DNA from: Hydrogenophaga taeniospiralis CCUG 15921
Lineage (GTDB): Bacteria; Pseudomonadota; Gammaproteobacteria; Burkholderiales; Burkholderiaceae_C
DNA length: 64,000 nt
Direction of reading: 5' to 3'
Assembly: GCF_001592305.1 (NCBI RefSeq)
Contig: NZ_BCWR01000011.1
Span: 124,001-188,000, forward strand
Shown here: positions 8,024 to 20,290 of the stretch, piece by piece
Position numbering within the stretch: position 1 is the stretch's first letter
How the letters are laid out: every line of letters begins with the position of its first letter
Made by a program: the position numbers and the translations under genes
Notes under the pieces: generated by a model
Seen by the model: the letters and a program-made list of their open reading frames with translations, nothing else
What the model was told of the DNA's origin: nothing
Database searches by the model: none

Positions 8024-11000
8024 TCAAGGGGTGAGGCCGTGCCGGACGGTGGCCCGGGTCAGCGGCCGCTGGCCATTCCCGCGCGCGCTGGCTTCCAGCT
8101 GGTTCCTGAAACCGGGTGCGGCCTTGACCGGTGCCCGGTCTTCGGGCGGCTCGGGGGCCGGTGCGCCATCCGCACGCGCCTCGCCGGCCGTGGGGCTGGC
8201 CGCTGGGGCATCTGGCACTTCCGGCGGGCCGCCCGCTTCGGGCCGCCCGGAGCGGGTCTGCGCGTCCGCCGGCTCGCCCGCGCCCGCCTCGGCCTGCGGC
8301 GCGAGGGGCCAGGGGCCGAGCGGCGCCGATGGGTTCAGCGACGCCCAGCGGCCCGCATCGGCGACGGCCTGCCGCAGGGCCGACTCCAGTTGCGAGGCCC
8401 GCACGGCGCGCTGCACGAACAGGCCGTGATCGTCCATCACCGGCTGGTGGCGCACCGCGCGTTGCACATACAGGGACGAAGACACCGAGTCGCCGGGTGC
8501 GCCCAGATGGTCCATCGGGTTGTCCCGCGTGGAGCCCAGCAACAGCCCCTCAGGCCACTGCCCGGCGAATTCGGCGTGGGCCAGGTCGAGGCCAAGCCCG
8601 GCCCCCGCCGAGGCCATGCCCAGTTCCCCCGGGTAGGCCTGGGTCAGCGCGCCGATGGTGTAGGTCAGGGGCGGCTCGGCCGGTGAGAACGTCCACACGG
8701 CACCCGGTGCCGCAGGGGCCGACGCGCCCGGGGCTGCGCCGGCAATGGGCGAAGCCAACACCTGAGCAGCGGACGGCGTGGGCGCATCGGGCACGGTGGG
8801 GCGCGTGGGTGCCCCCGGGTCGGAGCCGTCCGTGGGTGGTTCCGGTTCCGGCGGAGGCGGTGGGGGTGGGGGTGGGGGTGGCGGAGGTTCGGGATCATCG
8901 GCGACCCCGTTCACCGTGACGGTCACGGTGGCCGTGGCCGTGCCACCCTGCCCGTCGCTGACGGTGTAACTGAAACTGGTGGTGCGGCTCTCGCCCGCCT
9001 CCAGGTCGTCGAAGGCCCCGTTGGGGTCGAAGCTGACCTGGCCCGTGGCGTCGATGCTGAACAGGCCACCCGCACTGCCGGGTGTGTTCGTCTGCACCAC
9101 CGTGGCCAGCGTGTCGCCGTCCACATCGCTGTCGTTGCCCAGCACGTTGCCCAACACAGCGGGCGCCGCGTCCTCGGCCACCACGAACGCATCGTCGGCG
9201 GCCACCGGCGCGTCGTTCACATCGCGGAAGTCCAGATCGGTCACCAGAGGGACCGCGTTCGACCCGTCGGGCAGCAGGCCCGGCACGCCGCCCAGGTTCA
9301 GCGTGTCGGCCGTCCGGTTCTCATCGTTGGCGTCGAAGCCGTCGAGCGCATCGCTGCCCTCGAAGATGTCCAGCAGGCCGTCGCCATCGCTGTCGGTGGT
9401 GCCGGTGACCGAGACCGGCTGGCCATCGCCGCGCTCGGCCACGTCCTGCAGGCCGTCGTTGTCGCTGTCGGCATCCAGGACGTCGACCGCGCCATCGCTG
9501 TCGGTGTCCACCGGCGTCAGGCCTTCACCGGCGCCGGGGCTGCTCTCGTACGCGTCGTCCAGGCCATTGCCGTCGCTGTCGGTGCCCGAGGGCGCCACGT
9601 AGCCGGCGGTGGTCTGCGCCTCCACGTTGTCGGTCACGCCGTCGTCGTCGCTGTCCAGGTCCAGCGCGCCGCCAATGGGAATCGCCACCACGCCAAAGAC
9701 CAGGCCCTGCGGGTCGTAGCCTGCGTAGGTCAGTTGCAGGGCTGCGGCCTCGGGGCTGATCTCAAAGAAGGTGTAGCCGCTGAAGCCCCCGGGGTTGGAG
9801 GTGATCACCGTCCCGCTCTGGCCCGGCGTGGTGGACTCCACACCATCGAGCAGCGCATAGAGGCCGGTGTTGAACACATCGGCGTTGTCCAGCACCACCA
9901 GGGTTTCGCTCGACGTGACGGTCGAGGTCTCGCTACCACCGCCCTGCCCCGCCAGGCCGATGACGTAGCGGTAGACGTAACCGCCCGAGCCCAGTGCTTC
10001 GGCCGAGGTGCCAAAGTCGATCTCGATCGTGCGGGGAAAGTCACCGATCAAATCCAGATACAGCGATGGCAAGGTGAGCGACTGCCCATACAGCTCCACG
10101 TCGGCGGTGGGCTGCGTCGGCTCCCAGAGCCGCCACTGATCGCCGGCGGTGTCGCCACTCAGCACCGTCACGGTGACGCCGCCACCGGGCAGCGTACCGG
10201 GCCCGGCGGGCTCCAGGGGCGCGAAACCCGACCCGGCCTCCAACTGGTCCGCCAGGGCCACCGTGGGAATCATCATCGATACCTCGGCGCTCTGGTATTC
10301 GGTGGTGTCCAGCATGCCGTCGCCGTCGTCGTCGATGTCCTGCGTGTTGGTCACGCCGTCCCCGTCGCTGTCGAGGTGAATGCTCACCGTGGCGGTGGTG
10401 TTTCCGCCCTGCCCGTCCGACACGGTGTAGGTGAAAGTCTCGGCCTCCGGCACGCCGGGCGCGGCGTCGTAGGACAGCATGCCGTCGGCATGGAAGGTGA
10501 CGGTGCTGCCCGAGGGCAGGGTCACCGGCGTCTCCACCACCACGTCAGCACCGTTGATGCGGGTCAGGTTCAGCACGCCGTCGCCGGCATCGCTGTCGTT
10601 GGCCAGCACGTCCAGCACGGTGCTGGTCGGCCCCACCGTGAAGGCGTCGTCAATAGCCACCGGTGGGTCGGCGTTGACCGGCAGGATGGTCACGTTCACC
10701 GAGCCCAGCGCGGTTTCGCCGTCTGGGTTGGTGACCCGGTAGGTGAAGGTGTCGGTCATGGCGGTGACGCCATCGCCCATGATGGTGACCTGCCCGTTCG
10801 CTTCCAGCGTCACTGTGATCCCCGAGGGCAGTATGGCGATGTAGCCTGAGCTCATCGGCAGCTCCCCGATTTCCGTGATGGTCAGCGTGCCGCCCGAGAG
10901 GTCGGTGTCGTTGGCGGTCAGGTCCACCGTGATCGGCAGGTTGGCCGCCGTGGTCACCGTGTCGCTCTGCGCGATCACCTCGGTCTGCCCCGAGTCCGCG

Positions 11001-12796
11001 CGCACGAACAGCCAAGAGTCGAAGTGCACATCCCCAATGTCCGCGATGCCGATGCGCAGGGTGTTCGCCTGTCCGTACACCACGCTGAAGGTCAGCGGGA
11101 TGGTGACGGTGAAGCCATTCATCTGCGTGTTGAGCACGCCGCCCGAGTTGTCCACGAACAGCGAGGGGTTGGCGCTTTCGTAGCTGGTGGAGGTGTGTTC
11201 GGGGTTGGGGTCGTTGGCCACATCCGATTCCATGCTGGTCGGGTTGACGTTGCCCGCGTCGTTGATGGTGTCGATGCCGACCGGCAGCCCGTTGGGCACC
11301 AGGGCCTGGTTCACACCGTTGACGTTGACGAGCACGGCGTCGCCGAAGGTCGAGTACACGTAGTCGTTGTAGTCCTCCGAGCCGAAGACGATCTCCAGTG
11401 TCATCTGGCCGGTGTCCCCGGCGCTGGCGCCCGGCGGCACGTCCGGCACGAACACCACGTCCAGGAACGAGGCGTCGAACGAGCCCAGGCCGTTCGACAT
11501 GGCGTCGAAGGTCGGGTCGCCGTCCACGCCATCGGGCGCGTCCACGCTGTAGAAGTCGTCGTCGTTGGGGCCGGCCACGCTGTCGATGTTGTCCGAGGTG
11601 GTGAACACCACGCCGGAATTGAAGCCCAGGGCAAACGGATCGAAACTGGCGCCCGACCCTGTGGTGAAGGTGCCCGCCTGGTCCGCGCCGCCGCTGTAGG
11701 TGGCCGACACGATGCTCACGCCATTGCCCAGAATGGTTTCCGCCAGCCCCACGGCGCCCACCGTGCCCACGGGCGTGAGCGTCAGGTCCAGCGCGTGCAG
11801 CCAGTTCTGGGGCGCCAGCTCGGCGGTGTCCACCGTGCCCAGCTGCGCCTCCAGCGTCCAGTCGCCGCCCAGCTCGGTGTGGCCGGTGGCGTCGGTCGAG
11901 GCGGCGACGTCCGCACCGCTGAGGTCGGCCCACAGAGACAGGGCCTGCTGGCCTTCGGCGCCCGCAGCGTAGTCGCAGGCGTAGATGAGGATGTCACCCT
12001 CGGGCGACAGGGCCTGCCCGATGATCAGCAGGTCGTCGCGGTGCAGCGCCTCCATGGAATCCACGGTCACAGCCCCGCTGCCCAGGGACAGGCTGCCGCT
12101 GTCGCCGTGGCTCACGATGTGGATGGCGTCGATACCGGTGCGACCGTCCAGCGCGTTGGCGATCTGGTCGATGCCGTCCTCGTCCAGGTTCAACACGATC
12201 ACCTCGCGCCCGGGCGCGGTGAAGGCGGCAGGGTCGGGCACCCGGGCGTCCACGAACACCAGCTCCTGGCGCTCGGGGGTGTCGGTCGATGCACTGTCGG
12301 TGGCGGTGTCGGTGGTTTCGCTGGACGGCGCGGGGGACTCGACCGGCTGCTGGGTGTCGGTTTCGGTGGTGGCGACGCTGGCGTCGCTTTCGGGCTCTGC
12401 CCCAACCCCGGTTTCGGCGCCTGCTTCGGTATCGACATCGGTGCCGGTGTCCGACCTGGTGTCGTCATCGGACACCGCGACCGCCGGTACCGGCGGTTCG
12501 TCTTCAGTGTCGTTCGGAGCGGGCGCGGGTTCCGGCGCCGGCGATTCCGGCTCGGCCACCTCCACCGGCTCGGGCGCCTCGACCGAGGCCGGCTCCTGCT
12601 CGATCACGGTGGGGGCGAGGGCCCCGTCAAAAACAATGCGGGGCTCCAGCACCCATGCTGTGCTCACAGCTCTGGGCGGCGTGCGCCGCGGGGTGGGCGA
12701 TGCGTTGGCCGCGACCGCGCGGGCAACACCGACCCCGGGCACGGCGCCGCCGCTGCCCAAGTCTTCCAACCCTCGTGTCTTGCGTGTCTGATCCAT
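8024..12796 (-). CDS. Giant DUF4347 / choice-of-anchor L surface protein with calcium-binding repeats
   Basis: 1590 residues. In order: the [10 protein letters not shown] motif near residue 50, seen at the N-terminus of many type I-secreted giant proteins; a very acidic Glu/Asp/Thr region to about 185; a DUF4347 domain (FVDARVPD to [14 protein letters not shown] and the YACDYAAG segment); a choice-of-anchor L domain (about 355-600, with [12 protein letters not shown]); and two Ig/cadherin-like modules. Next come Asp-rich thrombospondin-type calcium repeats such as [19 protein letters not shown] and a [10 protein letters not shown] cadherin-like module. The chain continues with a run of 13 or so prolines near residue 1305 and a unique C-terminal 270 residues. 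It is probably a calcium-stabilised adhesin or matrix protein. No RTX nonapeptides or typical anchor were recognised. Confidence 0.82.
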   Translation of the reverse strand: MDQTRKTRGLEDLGSGGAVPGVGVARAVAANASPTPRRTPPRAVSTAWVLEPRIVFDGALAPTVIEQEPASVEAPEPVEVAEPESPAPEPAPAPNDTEDEPPVPAVAVSDDDTRSDTGTDVDTEAGAETGVGAEPESDASVATTETDTQQPVESPAPSSETTDTATDSASTDTPERQELVFVDARVPDPAAFTAPGREVIVLNLDEDGIDQIANALDGRTGIDAIHIVSHGDSGSLSLGSGAVTVDSMEALHRDDLLIIGQALSPEGDILIYACDYAAGAEGQQALSLWADLSGADVAASTDATGHTELGGDWTLEAQLGTVDTAELAPQNWLHALDLTLTPVGTVGAVGLAETILGNGVSIVSATYSGGADQAGTFTTGSGASFDPFALGFNSGVVFTTSDNIDSVAGPNDDDFYSVDAPDGVDGDPTFDAMSNGLGSFDASFLDVVFVPDVPPGASAGDTGQMTLEIVFGSEDYNDYVYSTFGDAVLVNVNGVNQALVPNGLPVGIDTINDAGNVNPTSMESDVANDPNPEHTSTSYESANPSLFVDNSGGVLNTQMNGFTVTIPLTFSVVYGQANTLRIGIADIGDVHFDSWLFVRADSGQTEVIAQSDTVTTAANLPITVDLTANDTDLSGGTLTITEIGELPMSSGYIAILPSGITVTLEANGQVTIMGDGVTAMTDTFTYRVTNPDGETALGSVNVTILPVNADPPVAIDDAFTVGPTSTVLDVLANDSDAGDGVLNLTRINGADVVVETPVTLPSGSTVTFHADGMLSYDAAPGVPEAETFTYTVSDGQGGNTTATVSIHLDSDGDGVTNTQDIDDDGDGMLDTTEYQSAEVSMMIPTVALADQLEAGSGFAPLEPAGPGTLPGGGVTVTVLSGDTAGDQWRLWEPTQPTADVELYGQSLTLPSLYLDLIGDFPRTIEIDFGTSAEALGSGGYVYRYVIGLAGQGGGSETSTVTSSETLVVLDNADVFNTGLYALLDGVESTTPGQSGTVITSNPGGFSGYTFFEISPEAAALQLTYAGYDPQGLVFGVVAIPIGGALDLDSDDDGVTDNVEAQTTAGYVAPSGTDSDGNGLDDAYESSPGAGEGLTPVDTDSDGAVDVLDADSDNDGLQDVAERGDGQPVSVTGTTDSDGDGLLDIFEGSDALDGFDANDENRTADTLNLGGVPGLLPDGSNAVPLVTDLDFRDVNDAPVAADDAFVVAEDAAPAVLGNVLGNDSDVDGDTLATVVQTNTPGSAGGLFSIDATGQVSFDPNGAFDDLEAGESRTTSFSYTVSDGQGGTATATVTVTVNGVADDPEPPPPPPPPPPPPPEPEPPTDGSDPGAPTRPTVPDAPTPSAAQVLASPIAGAAPGASAPAAPGAVWTFSPAEPPLTYTIGALTQAYPGELGMASAGAGLGLDLAHAEFAGQWPEGLLLGSTRDNPMDHLGAPGDSVSSSLYVQRAVRHQPVMDDHGLFVQRAVRASQLESALRQAVADAGRWASLNPSAPLGPWPLAPQAEAGAGEPADAQTRSGRPEAGGPPEVPDAPAASPTAGEARADGAPAPEPPEDRAPVKAAPGFRNQLEASARGNGQRPLTRATVRHGLTP

Positions 12797-12961
12797 GCGT
12801 GTGGCCTTGCGTCGGCTCCAAACCGCCCCATGCAGACCATGGGGTGCGCCAGCGCAGTTTCCCTCTCAGCATGATGCCCCCGGCCAGCGCACCCGATCCA
12901 TCCATAAGACCGCTAAAACACACCCAACTCCTTGTTTTTGCTTACAAAATTCCAGCGCACC

Positions 12962-13858
12962 TCAGCCACCGGAGAGCGCGGCCGAACTGCGTCGCACCAT
13001 GTCCAGAAAAGCCAGCAGCGCGGGGTGGTGCCCCCCGTCTTTGGAGAGGCAGTGGGTGTCGTAGGGCAGCAGCGGGCGGGCCAGCGGGCGAAACACCACC
13101 CCCGGCAGGCCGGCCTGCTGCAGCGCCGCCGGCACCAGGCCCACGCCCAGCCCCTGCGCGATGACCGACACCACGCTCAGCCAGTGCCGCAGCTCAAACG
13201 CCAAAGAAGGCTCGAAGCCCGCGTCCGCACAGGCGGCGAGGATGCGGTCGTGGTAATCGGGCGAGACGGCGCGCATCACGATGGCGAAAGCCTCGCCCTT
13301 CAAGCGCTCCAGCGGCAGCACCGCTTCGCCCGCGAGCGGGTGCCCCGCCGGCAGGCAGGCCATGAACGGCTGACTGGACACCAGGATCTGCGAAAACCCC
13401 GCCGGCACGCGCGTGGTGTGCACGAAACCCAGGTCCAGCCTGTCGTGCACCAGCTCCACCAGTTGCTCGCTGCTGCTGAGTTCGCGCAGTGCCAGCCGCA
13501 GCCGGGGGTGCGCGGCGGCAAAGTCGCGCAGCACCTGTGGCAGGCCGCGGTAGAGCACGGTGCCGGCAAAGCCGATCTGCAACTGCCCGGCGAGCCCCTG
13601 CCCCACGTCGCGCGCCTCGCGCGCCGCCAGCGCCGCCTGCTCCAGCAGGGCCTGCGCGCGCGGCAGAAACGCCAGCCCGGCCGCCGTGAGCGCCACGCCG
13701 CGGCTGTTGCGCTCGAACAGGCGCGCCCCCACCGAGGCTTCGAGCTGCTGGATGTTCATCGACAGCGGCGGCTGCGTCATGGCCAGCCGCTGGGCCGCGC
13801 GGCCAAAGTGCAACTCTTCGGCGAGCACGGTGAAACAGCGCAGGTGGCGGAATTCCAT
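12962..13858 (-). CDS. LysR-family regulator, probably of gcdH
   Basis: 298 residues. The N-terminal winged helix-turn-helix matches LysR ([20 protein letters not shown], then [22 protein letters not shown]). The rest fits the periplasmic-binding-like effector domain. ATG 13858 gives the canonical MEFRHLR start; a codon 24 bases upstream would add an unconserved tail. It is divergent from gcdH across 108 bases that contain AT-rich palindromes. LysR regulators in this position (often called GcdR) usually activate glutaryl-CoA dehydrogenase in response to glutarate; the assignment here is by context. Confidence 0.9.
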   Translation of the reverse strand: MEFRHLRCFTVLAEELHFGRAAQRLAMTQPPLSMNIQQLEASVGARLFERNSRGVALTAAGLAFLPRAQALLEQAALAAREARDVGQGLAGQLQIGFAGTVLYRGLPQVLRDFAAAHPRLRLALRELSSSEQLVELVHDRLDLGFVHTTRVPAGFSQILVSSQPFMACLPAGHPLAGEAVLPLERLKGEAFAIVMRAVSPDYHDRILAACADAGFEPSLAFELRHWLSVVSVIAQGLGVGLVPAALQQAGLPGVVFRPLARPLLPYDTHCLSKDGGHHPALLAFLDMVRRSSAALSGG

Positions 13859-13865
13859 AAATATG

Positions 13866-13883
13866 CAATACGTATTGATCAAT
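13866..13883. promoter_or_regulatory. Overlapping AT-rich palindromes between the LysR gene and gcdH (putative operator)
   Basis: CAATACGTATTG (13866-13877) is a perfect 12-base palindrome. ATTGATCAAT (13874-13883) is a second perfect palindrome overlapping it. Both lie a few bases upstream of the LysR start codon in a GC-rich genome, where such AT-rich symmetry stands out. LysR proteins commonly bind T-N11-A symmetric sites in exactly this position. Binding is inferred. Confidence 0.55.
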
Positions 13884-13966
13884 CGGCAATCAATATTAGA
13901 CAGCTATTCATGCGGCGCCGACAATCGGCCTCAACCCCCTCTTCCAACCCGCCCCGGAGACACCCC

Positions 13967-15154
<1,188 letters not shown>

Positions 15155-15171
15155 TCGGGTTCGCAATCAGC

Positions 15172-15206
15172 AACAAGAAGGGCTGCCAGTGGCAGCCCTT
15201 CTTGTT
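15172..15206. terminator. Strong 17-bp stem terminator after gcdH
   Basis: AACAAGAAGGGCTGCCA is followed by G and the exact complement TGGCAGCCCTTCTTGTT, a nearly perfect 35-base hairpin. It lies 17 bases after the gcdH stop and ahead of the stop of the convergent endonuclease-like gene. The AT-rich stem base supplies A/T runs on both sides, so it can act in both directions. Confidence 0.85.
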
Positions 15207-15232
15207 AGGCGACCGGATGCGGCATAACAAAG

Positions 15233-16954
15233 TCAGCTGGCTCTTGAAGGGCGTTTCTGTCCACCCATTAAGTTGGATTTCTTGCCGCGCCCGACAAGTG
15301 TGCCGGCTTGTTTCATCTGGGCGGCGTTACGCTGAGACGCTTCTGATTTGCCCATCCACACACAGTTGTCAGATGTGAACCCTTTACCCTTGTCGAGGCG
15401 AGCGAGCACCTGACCCTTTTCGGACGGCTGCCCCACGTCTTTGAGAAACTTGTGAAAGTCTGCCCAGCCCGGGTGCAGCGCGACCCCTGGAACGAAGTCC
15501 TTGCTGTTGGGGTTGGTCACGCAATGGACGATGCGGCTCCAAGCTTTATACGCAGGTGTCCTGCTGACAGCATGCCCTGGCTTGGATGGGGCTGTGACAT
15601 CCAGACGCCCAGACCGCAGGCGACCTTTGGCAGCCTCGAACGAGATCCCCCTTGTGTTGGCAACATGATTCGCCGCTTCACGAATGGTCGTGAACTTGAG
15701 ACCATCCACAACGGTTTCGCGCCCCATGGCTCCTCCGCTACCGCCACCGGGAGAGATGTTGAAGCCTTTGGGAACGAGAGTTTCGAGCCGGACAATCCAA
15801 TGTCGCTCCTTGCTTTCCAGGTCCAGCTTGGTGGTACCCGTATCAACAACCCTCACACTGAACTCGGCTTCGCCGTGTGTGCGTATCGCAGCATGCAGGG
15901 ATTCGAGGCTCTTGATGTGTCGCGCCCGGGCTTGCTCAATGTGCTGCCTCCATCGCTTGATGTGAGAGACAACGGTCAGGCCTACATACCGGCGACCGGT
16001 TGGCACATGCTCAACCACATAGATAGTGCCGTTTGCATAGCCCGGGTTCGGTACACGGACAAATGCGTCCTCGGGCGTCATCCCCGAAGCAATCCAACGC
16101 GCTAGAGTGTGGCTGGAAGCAACGGGTTTCAATTTGCGGACGGCGGCTTCCATGTTGGGGTAGATCAACCCGTGAACAGTGACTGGGTTTGTTCGACGTT
16201 CGGATCGCAGGGATACTCCCGACAGCACTAGTTCGGCGCTCATGCCGGCTTCACGGCGTTTGAGAGCGTTCCAGTAGTCGATGCCTTTCCGGAAACACTC
16301 GGCCTTTAACGAATCGAGATGTTGATTCTCTTTCGCGCAATGAGGACAACCAGTACCTCGCAAATGGTTGCTCGGCGTCTGATGAAAGCTGCCGTGCCTT
16401 GGGCAGATGAACTCCCCCTTTCGGGCCATGCCTTGGTACTTGAATCGGTCGTAGATGTAGGCGTTGCCATGTACGGCGATTGCGCGCGCCACAAAATGAT
16501 TCTGTGTATGTTCCTCGGCCTTGAACTCACCCCTGAGGGCGGCAGGGCCAGACAACTTGTTCGACAGGCACTTCGGGCAGCCAACGTGGCCGTTCATATG
16601 GGCAGAAGCGCTCTGGTCAAACCAGTGGTCGTGAACCTTGCATCGGATGGACACCTTGTCTGTGGTTTTGACCGTCTCCGATACCAGGCTGTAGTCGAAC
16701 CGCGAACTGTGCGCCGCAGTGCATCGCTCAAGGAAATGCGTCAGACCTTTTCGATTGCTCTCGAAGTAGCAGTGTCTACAACCCACGCCATTTATGTGGT
16801 GACTAGGCTGGAGTTCGAACGGGCCGTGTGCACGACAGACTATTTCGATTTTTTCCTTCGCTCCCCGGTAACGGACCTGGCTGTAGTCATAGCGGTCACC
16901 GTGAACGCGTTTGAAATCCGCGATCACTTCTAACTGAGAGCGCTTCTTTGGCAT
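15233..16954 (-). CDS. GIY-YIG endonuclease-like protein with three zinc-ribbon repeats
   Basis: 573 residues. The N-terminal 210 residues hold three similar units, each ending in a Cys pair: C40/C59/C62, C105/C126/C129 and C184/C203/C206, each with a CxxHG- or CxxH-like turn (DUF723-type repeats). Residues 258-300 resemble a NUMOD-type DNA-binding element. Residues 309-400 are a GIY-YIG nuclease fold (TIYVV, RYVGLT, then KRWRQH and SKERHWI with the expected Arg and Glu). The C-terminal 100 residues (WADFHKFLKDVG, NCVWMG) resemble the DNA-recognition module of phage HNH/AP2 homing proteins. No interrupted host gene is visible. Base composition is lower in GC than its neighbours, so it is probably acquired. 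Confidence 0.72.
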   Translation of the reverse strand: MPKKRSQLEVIADFKRVHGDRYDYSQVRYRGAKEKIEIVCRAHGPFELQPSHHINGVGCRHCYFESNRKGLTHFLERCTAAHSSRFDYSLVSETVKTTDKVSIRCKVHDHWFDQSASAHMNGHVGCPKCLSNKLSGPAALRGEFKAEEHTQNHFVARAIAVHGNAYIYDRFKYQGMARKGEFICPRHGSFHQTPSNHLRGTGCPHCAKENQHLDSLKAECFRKGIDYWNALKRREAGMSAELVLSGVSLRSERRTNPVTVHGLIYPNMEAAVRKLKPVASSHTLARWIASGMTPEDAFVRVPNPGYANGTIYVVEHVPTGRRYVGLTVVSHIKRWRQHIEQARARHIKSLESLHAAIRTHGEAEFSVRVVDTGTTKLDLESKERHWIVRLETLVPKGFNISPGGGSGGAMGRETVVDGLKFTTIREAANHVANTRGISFEAAKGRLRSGRLDVTAPSKPGHAVSRTPAYKAWSRIVHCVTNPNSKDFVPGVALHPGWADFHKFLKDVGQPSEKGQVLARLDKGKGFTSDNCVWMGKSEASQRNAAQMKQAGTLVGRGKKSNLMGGQKRPSRAS

Positions 16955-16999
16955 GTAGTTGGAACGTGTGAGCGTTGGGGGTCTTGCCTTTGCCCACGC

Positions 17000-17320
17000 T
17001 CATCGCTTAAACAATCGTTTGAGCAGCAGCGTCTGAAAATCCTGCGTCTGCCCGGCCACTGCGTACACATAGGTATTGCCGTCGATTTGCCGGTACAGGA
17101 TGCGGTGGTGCGAACTCAGGATGGTTCGGTAGTCCGTCATGCCCACGCTGGCGAGCAAGGGAATCACCGGGCCGGTGATGAAACCCGTGTCCACCTGCGC
17201 GAGCTGGTCAAAGATGTCTTGTTCAGCGGCGATCCAGAGCTCGGGCGTCCAGCGTTCCAGCATGTAGTCCTGCAGATCGAGCAGGTCGGCCTGCGCGTCC
17301 GGCAGGATGACGATGGCCAT
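17000..17320 (-). CDS. ParE/RelE-superfamily toxin
   Basis: 106 residues with the compact ParE/RelE pattern: ILPDAQADLLDLQDYM at the N-terminus, HRILYRQIDGNTYVYAVAGQTQDF near the C-terminus. It starts 5 bases after the antitoxin stop, the usual antitoxin-first order. These toxins either inhibit gyrase (ParE) or cleave mRNA on ribosomes (RelE); the sequence alone does not decide. The final LKRLFKR is a short basic tail. Confidence 0.85.
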   Translation of the reverse strand: MAIVILPDAQADLLDLQDYMLERWTPELWIAAEQDIFDQLAQVDTGFITGPVIPLLASVGMTDYRTILSSHHRILYRQIDGNTYVYAVAGQTQDFQTLLLKRLFKR

Positions 17321-17325
17321 GGCGT

Positions 17326-17601
17326 TCAGCGCTGCTGGCGCCGTTGTGCCAACTGTGCGCGGGACTCCTCCACCGAGAGCCCTAGGCCGGCCTGCCGGTC
17401 TTTTTCCCCCAGGGCCAGCAGCTTGAGCAGGGCGATCAGGTCTTCCTTTTCCTGGTACTGCTGCACGCCCTCGATCACCATGGCGGCTTCACCGTTCTGG
17501 GTGATGATGAACGGAGCGCCGGTGGCGGCCACCTCTTCAGAGATCTGGGCGGCGTGGCTCTTGAGGTAGGAGATGGATCGGATGTGTTCGCGGGCTTGCA
17601 T
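17326..17601 (-). CDS. Phd/YefM-family antitoxin
   Basis: 91 residues. The N-terminus REHIRSISYLKSHAAQI followed by PFIITQNGEAAMVI is the Phd/YefM DNA-binding fold, which dimerises and represses the operon. The C-terminal part, rich in Glu, Lys and Gln, would neutralise the toxin. ATG 17601 has AAGGAGG 7 bases upstream; the longer open frame above it lacks conserved sequence and overlaps the GNAT gene. Confidence 0.85.
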   Translation of the reverse strand: MQAREHIRSISYLKSHAAQISEEVAATGAPFIITQNGEAAMVIEGVQQYQEKEDLIALLKLLALGEKDRQAGLGLSVEESRAQLAQRRQQR

Positions 17602-17678
17602 GGCGCCTCCTTGGGGTGGACTGAATCTATCCCCGTATTTGGTCCCAGTCAAGTTTTCGCCGGTGGCCAGAACACCGT

Positions 17679-18212
17679 TCATCCCGCGCGGACGTTGCTG
17701 GAATGGCGCGCAGCCACCGCCAAAGGCTTGGCCAGATACCGCACCAGCCCGATGCGCCCAAGCTTGGGCTCCATGTACTCGGTGAACCCCGCCGCTTCGT
17801 AGGCGCGTCGGGCGGCCAGGTTGTGATCGTCCACGCAGAGCGCGAGCAGTGAGCAGGTCGGCCAGTGTTCCGCCAGCCAGGCCTCCACCAGGGCCAGCGC
17901 GCGCCGGCCGTGGCCTTTGCCCTGTTCGCGGCTGTCGATGCGCATGGCCCTGAGGGCGACGGCGCCGGCTGGCGCCCACTCCGGCAGCCGGGAGCCCCGG
18001 CAGAGCACCACGAACCCCACCGGCGCACCGGCTTGAAGCACGGCCAGGCCGGCCACGTCGTCAGGGCTAGCGCCCTCGCCCACCGCGACGGCCTGCGCCA
18101 TCGTTCCGGCGAATTCGATCTGCTCCTGTGAAATGTGCAGGGCCAGCACGGATTGCTGCTGTTCGCTGGTGAGCGCCTGCCAGCGCGTGAGTTGAAGTGG
18201 GGTGGTGGTCAT
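17679..18212 (-). CDS. GNAT-family N-acetyltransferase
   Basis: 177 residues. The acetyl-CoA loop is seen in IDSREQGKGHGRRALALVEAWL (R/Q-x-x-G-x-G/A), followed by VDDHNLAARRAYEAAGF, the typical GNAT motif B. The substrate is unknown. Its ATG overlaps the MAPEG stop by 4 bases (ATGA), so the two are translated together. Confidence 0.85.
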   Translation of the reverse strand: MTTTPLQLTRWQALTSEQQQSVLALHISQEQIEFAGTMAQAVAVGEGASPDDVAGLAVLQAGAPVGFVVLCRGSRLPEWAPAGAVALRAMRIDSREQGKGHGRRALALVEAWLAEHWPTCSLLALCVDDHNLAARRAYEAAGFTEYMEPKLGRIGLVRYLAKPLAVAARHSSNVRAG

Positions 18213-18631
18213 GTCGGGTCGAGAAGGGGAAGCGCCAGCCTGAACACCCAGTACACGGCAATCCCCATCTGCACACCGAAGGCGGTGAACCGGGCCGTCA
18301 CGGCGGCGGGTGAGGTCGAGGCGAGGTGGATGAGGGACTGGACGACCCGAGCCGCGAGCAACGCCCAGGCCAGCGGGTCGGTGACGGCGGAGCGGTCCGC
18401 GACCGTGGCGATCAGCATGAGCCCGCCGAAGATGGGCAGACCTTCGAGGCAGTTCGCGTGCGCCCGGGCCAGGCGCTGCATGAAGGGCGAGAGGTTCGAG
18501 TTCTCCGGGTTGAAGCCGTTGGCGGGCACGGCACCCGAGAGCACGAGCCAGGAGCGGATGCCCTCCATGAGCACCAGCAGGCACAGGGTCCAGGCGATGA
18601 ATCCGAGAAGGGCTTGCAGTGTGACGGTCAT
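18209..18631 (-). CDS. MAPEG-family membrane protein
   Basis: 140 residues with about four hydrophobic helices. The MAPEG signature region is visible in RLARAHANCLEGLPIFGGLML, with NCLEG the hallmark (compare the ExxNxxE motif of the family). Bacterial MAPEG proteins are glutathione-dependent or of unknown role. ATG 18631 begins the first transmembrane helix; the extra 30 codons upstream in the same frame are polar and unlike the family. Confidence 0.83.
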   Translation of the reverse strand: MTVTLQALLGFIAWTLCLLVLMEGIRSWLVLSGAVPANGFNPENSNLSPFMQRLARAHANCLEGLPIFGGLMLIATVADRSAVTDPLAWALLAARVVQSLIHLASTSPAAVTARFTAFGVQMGIAVYWVFRLALPLLDPT

Positions 18632-18741
18632 GGAACGGCTCCCGGCTGATGGCGTGGGCGACCTGCCACGGCAACCATGCAGCCTGACGAAATGTATCCG
18701 CCAGGCCCAACGCTGGCACACATTCTGTTAGCTTGGCGGAC

Positions 18742-20226
<1,485 letters not shown>

Positions 20227-20240
20227 CCGTTCATCGGAAT

Positions 20241-20284
20241 ATTACCCGGGTTTAATTGACAAACCATTTGTACCCGGGTAATAA
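20241..20284 (+). promoter_or_regulatory. Strong sigma-70 promoter with paired ACCCGGGT operators (DUF2239 gene)
   Basis: TTGACA (20256-20261), a 17-base spacer and TAATAA (20279-20284) form a near-consensus promoter. The palindrome ACCCGGGT occurs at 20244-20251, just before the -35 box, and again at 20272-20279, abutting the -10 box. The larger arms ATTACCCGGGT and ACCCGGGTAAT are perfect inverted repeats of each other. The predicted start of transcription falls at or next to the ATG at 20291, so the message would be leaderless or nearly so. The double operator suggests repression, perhaps by the encoded protein. Confidence 0.72.
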
Positions 20285-20290
20285 TTCGGC

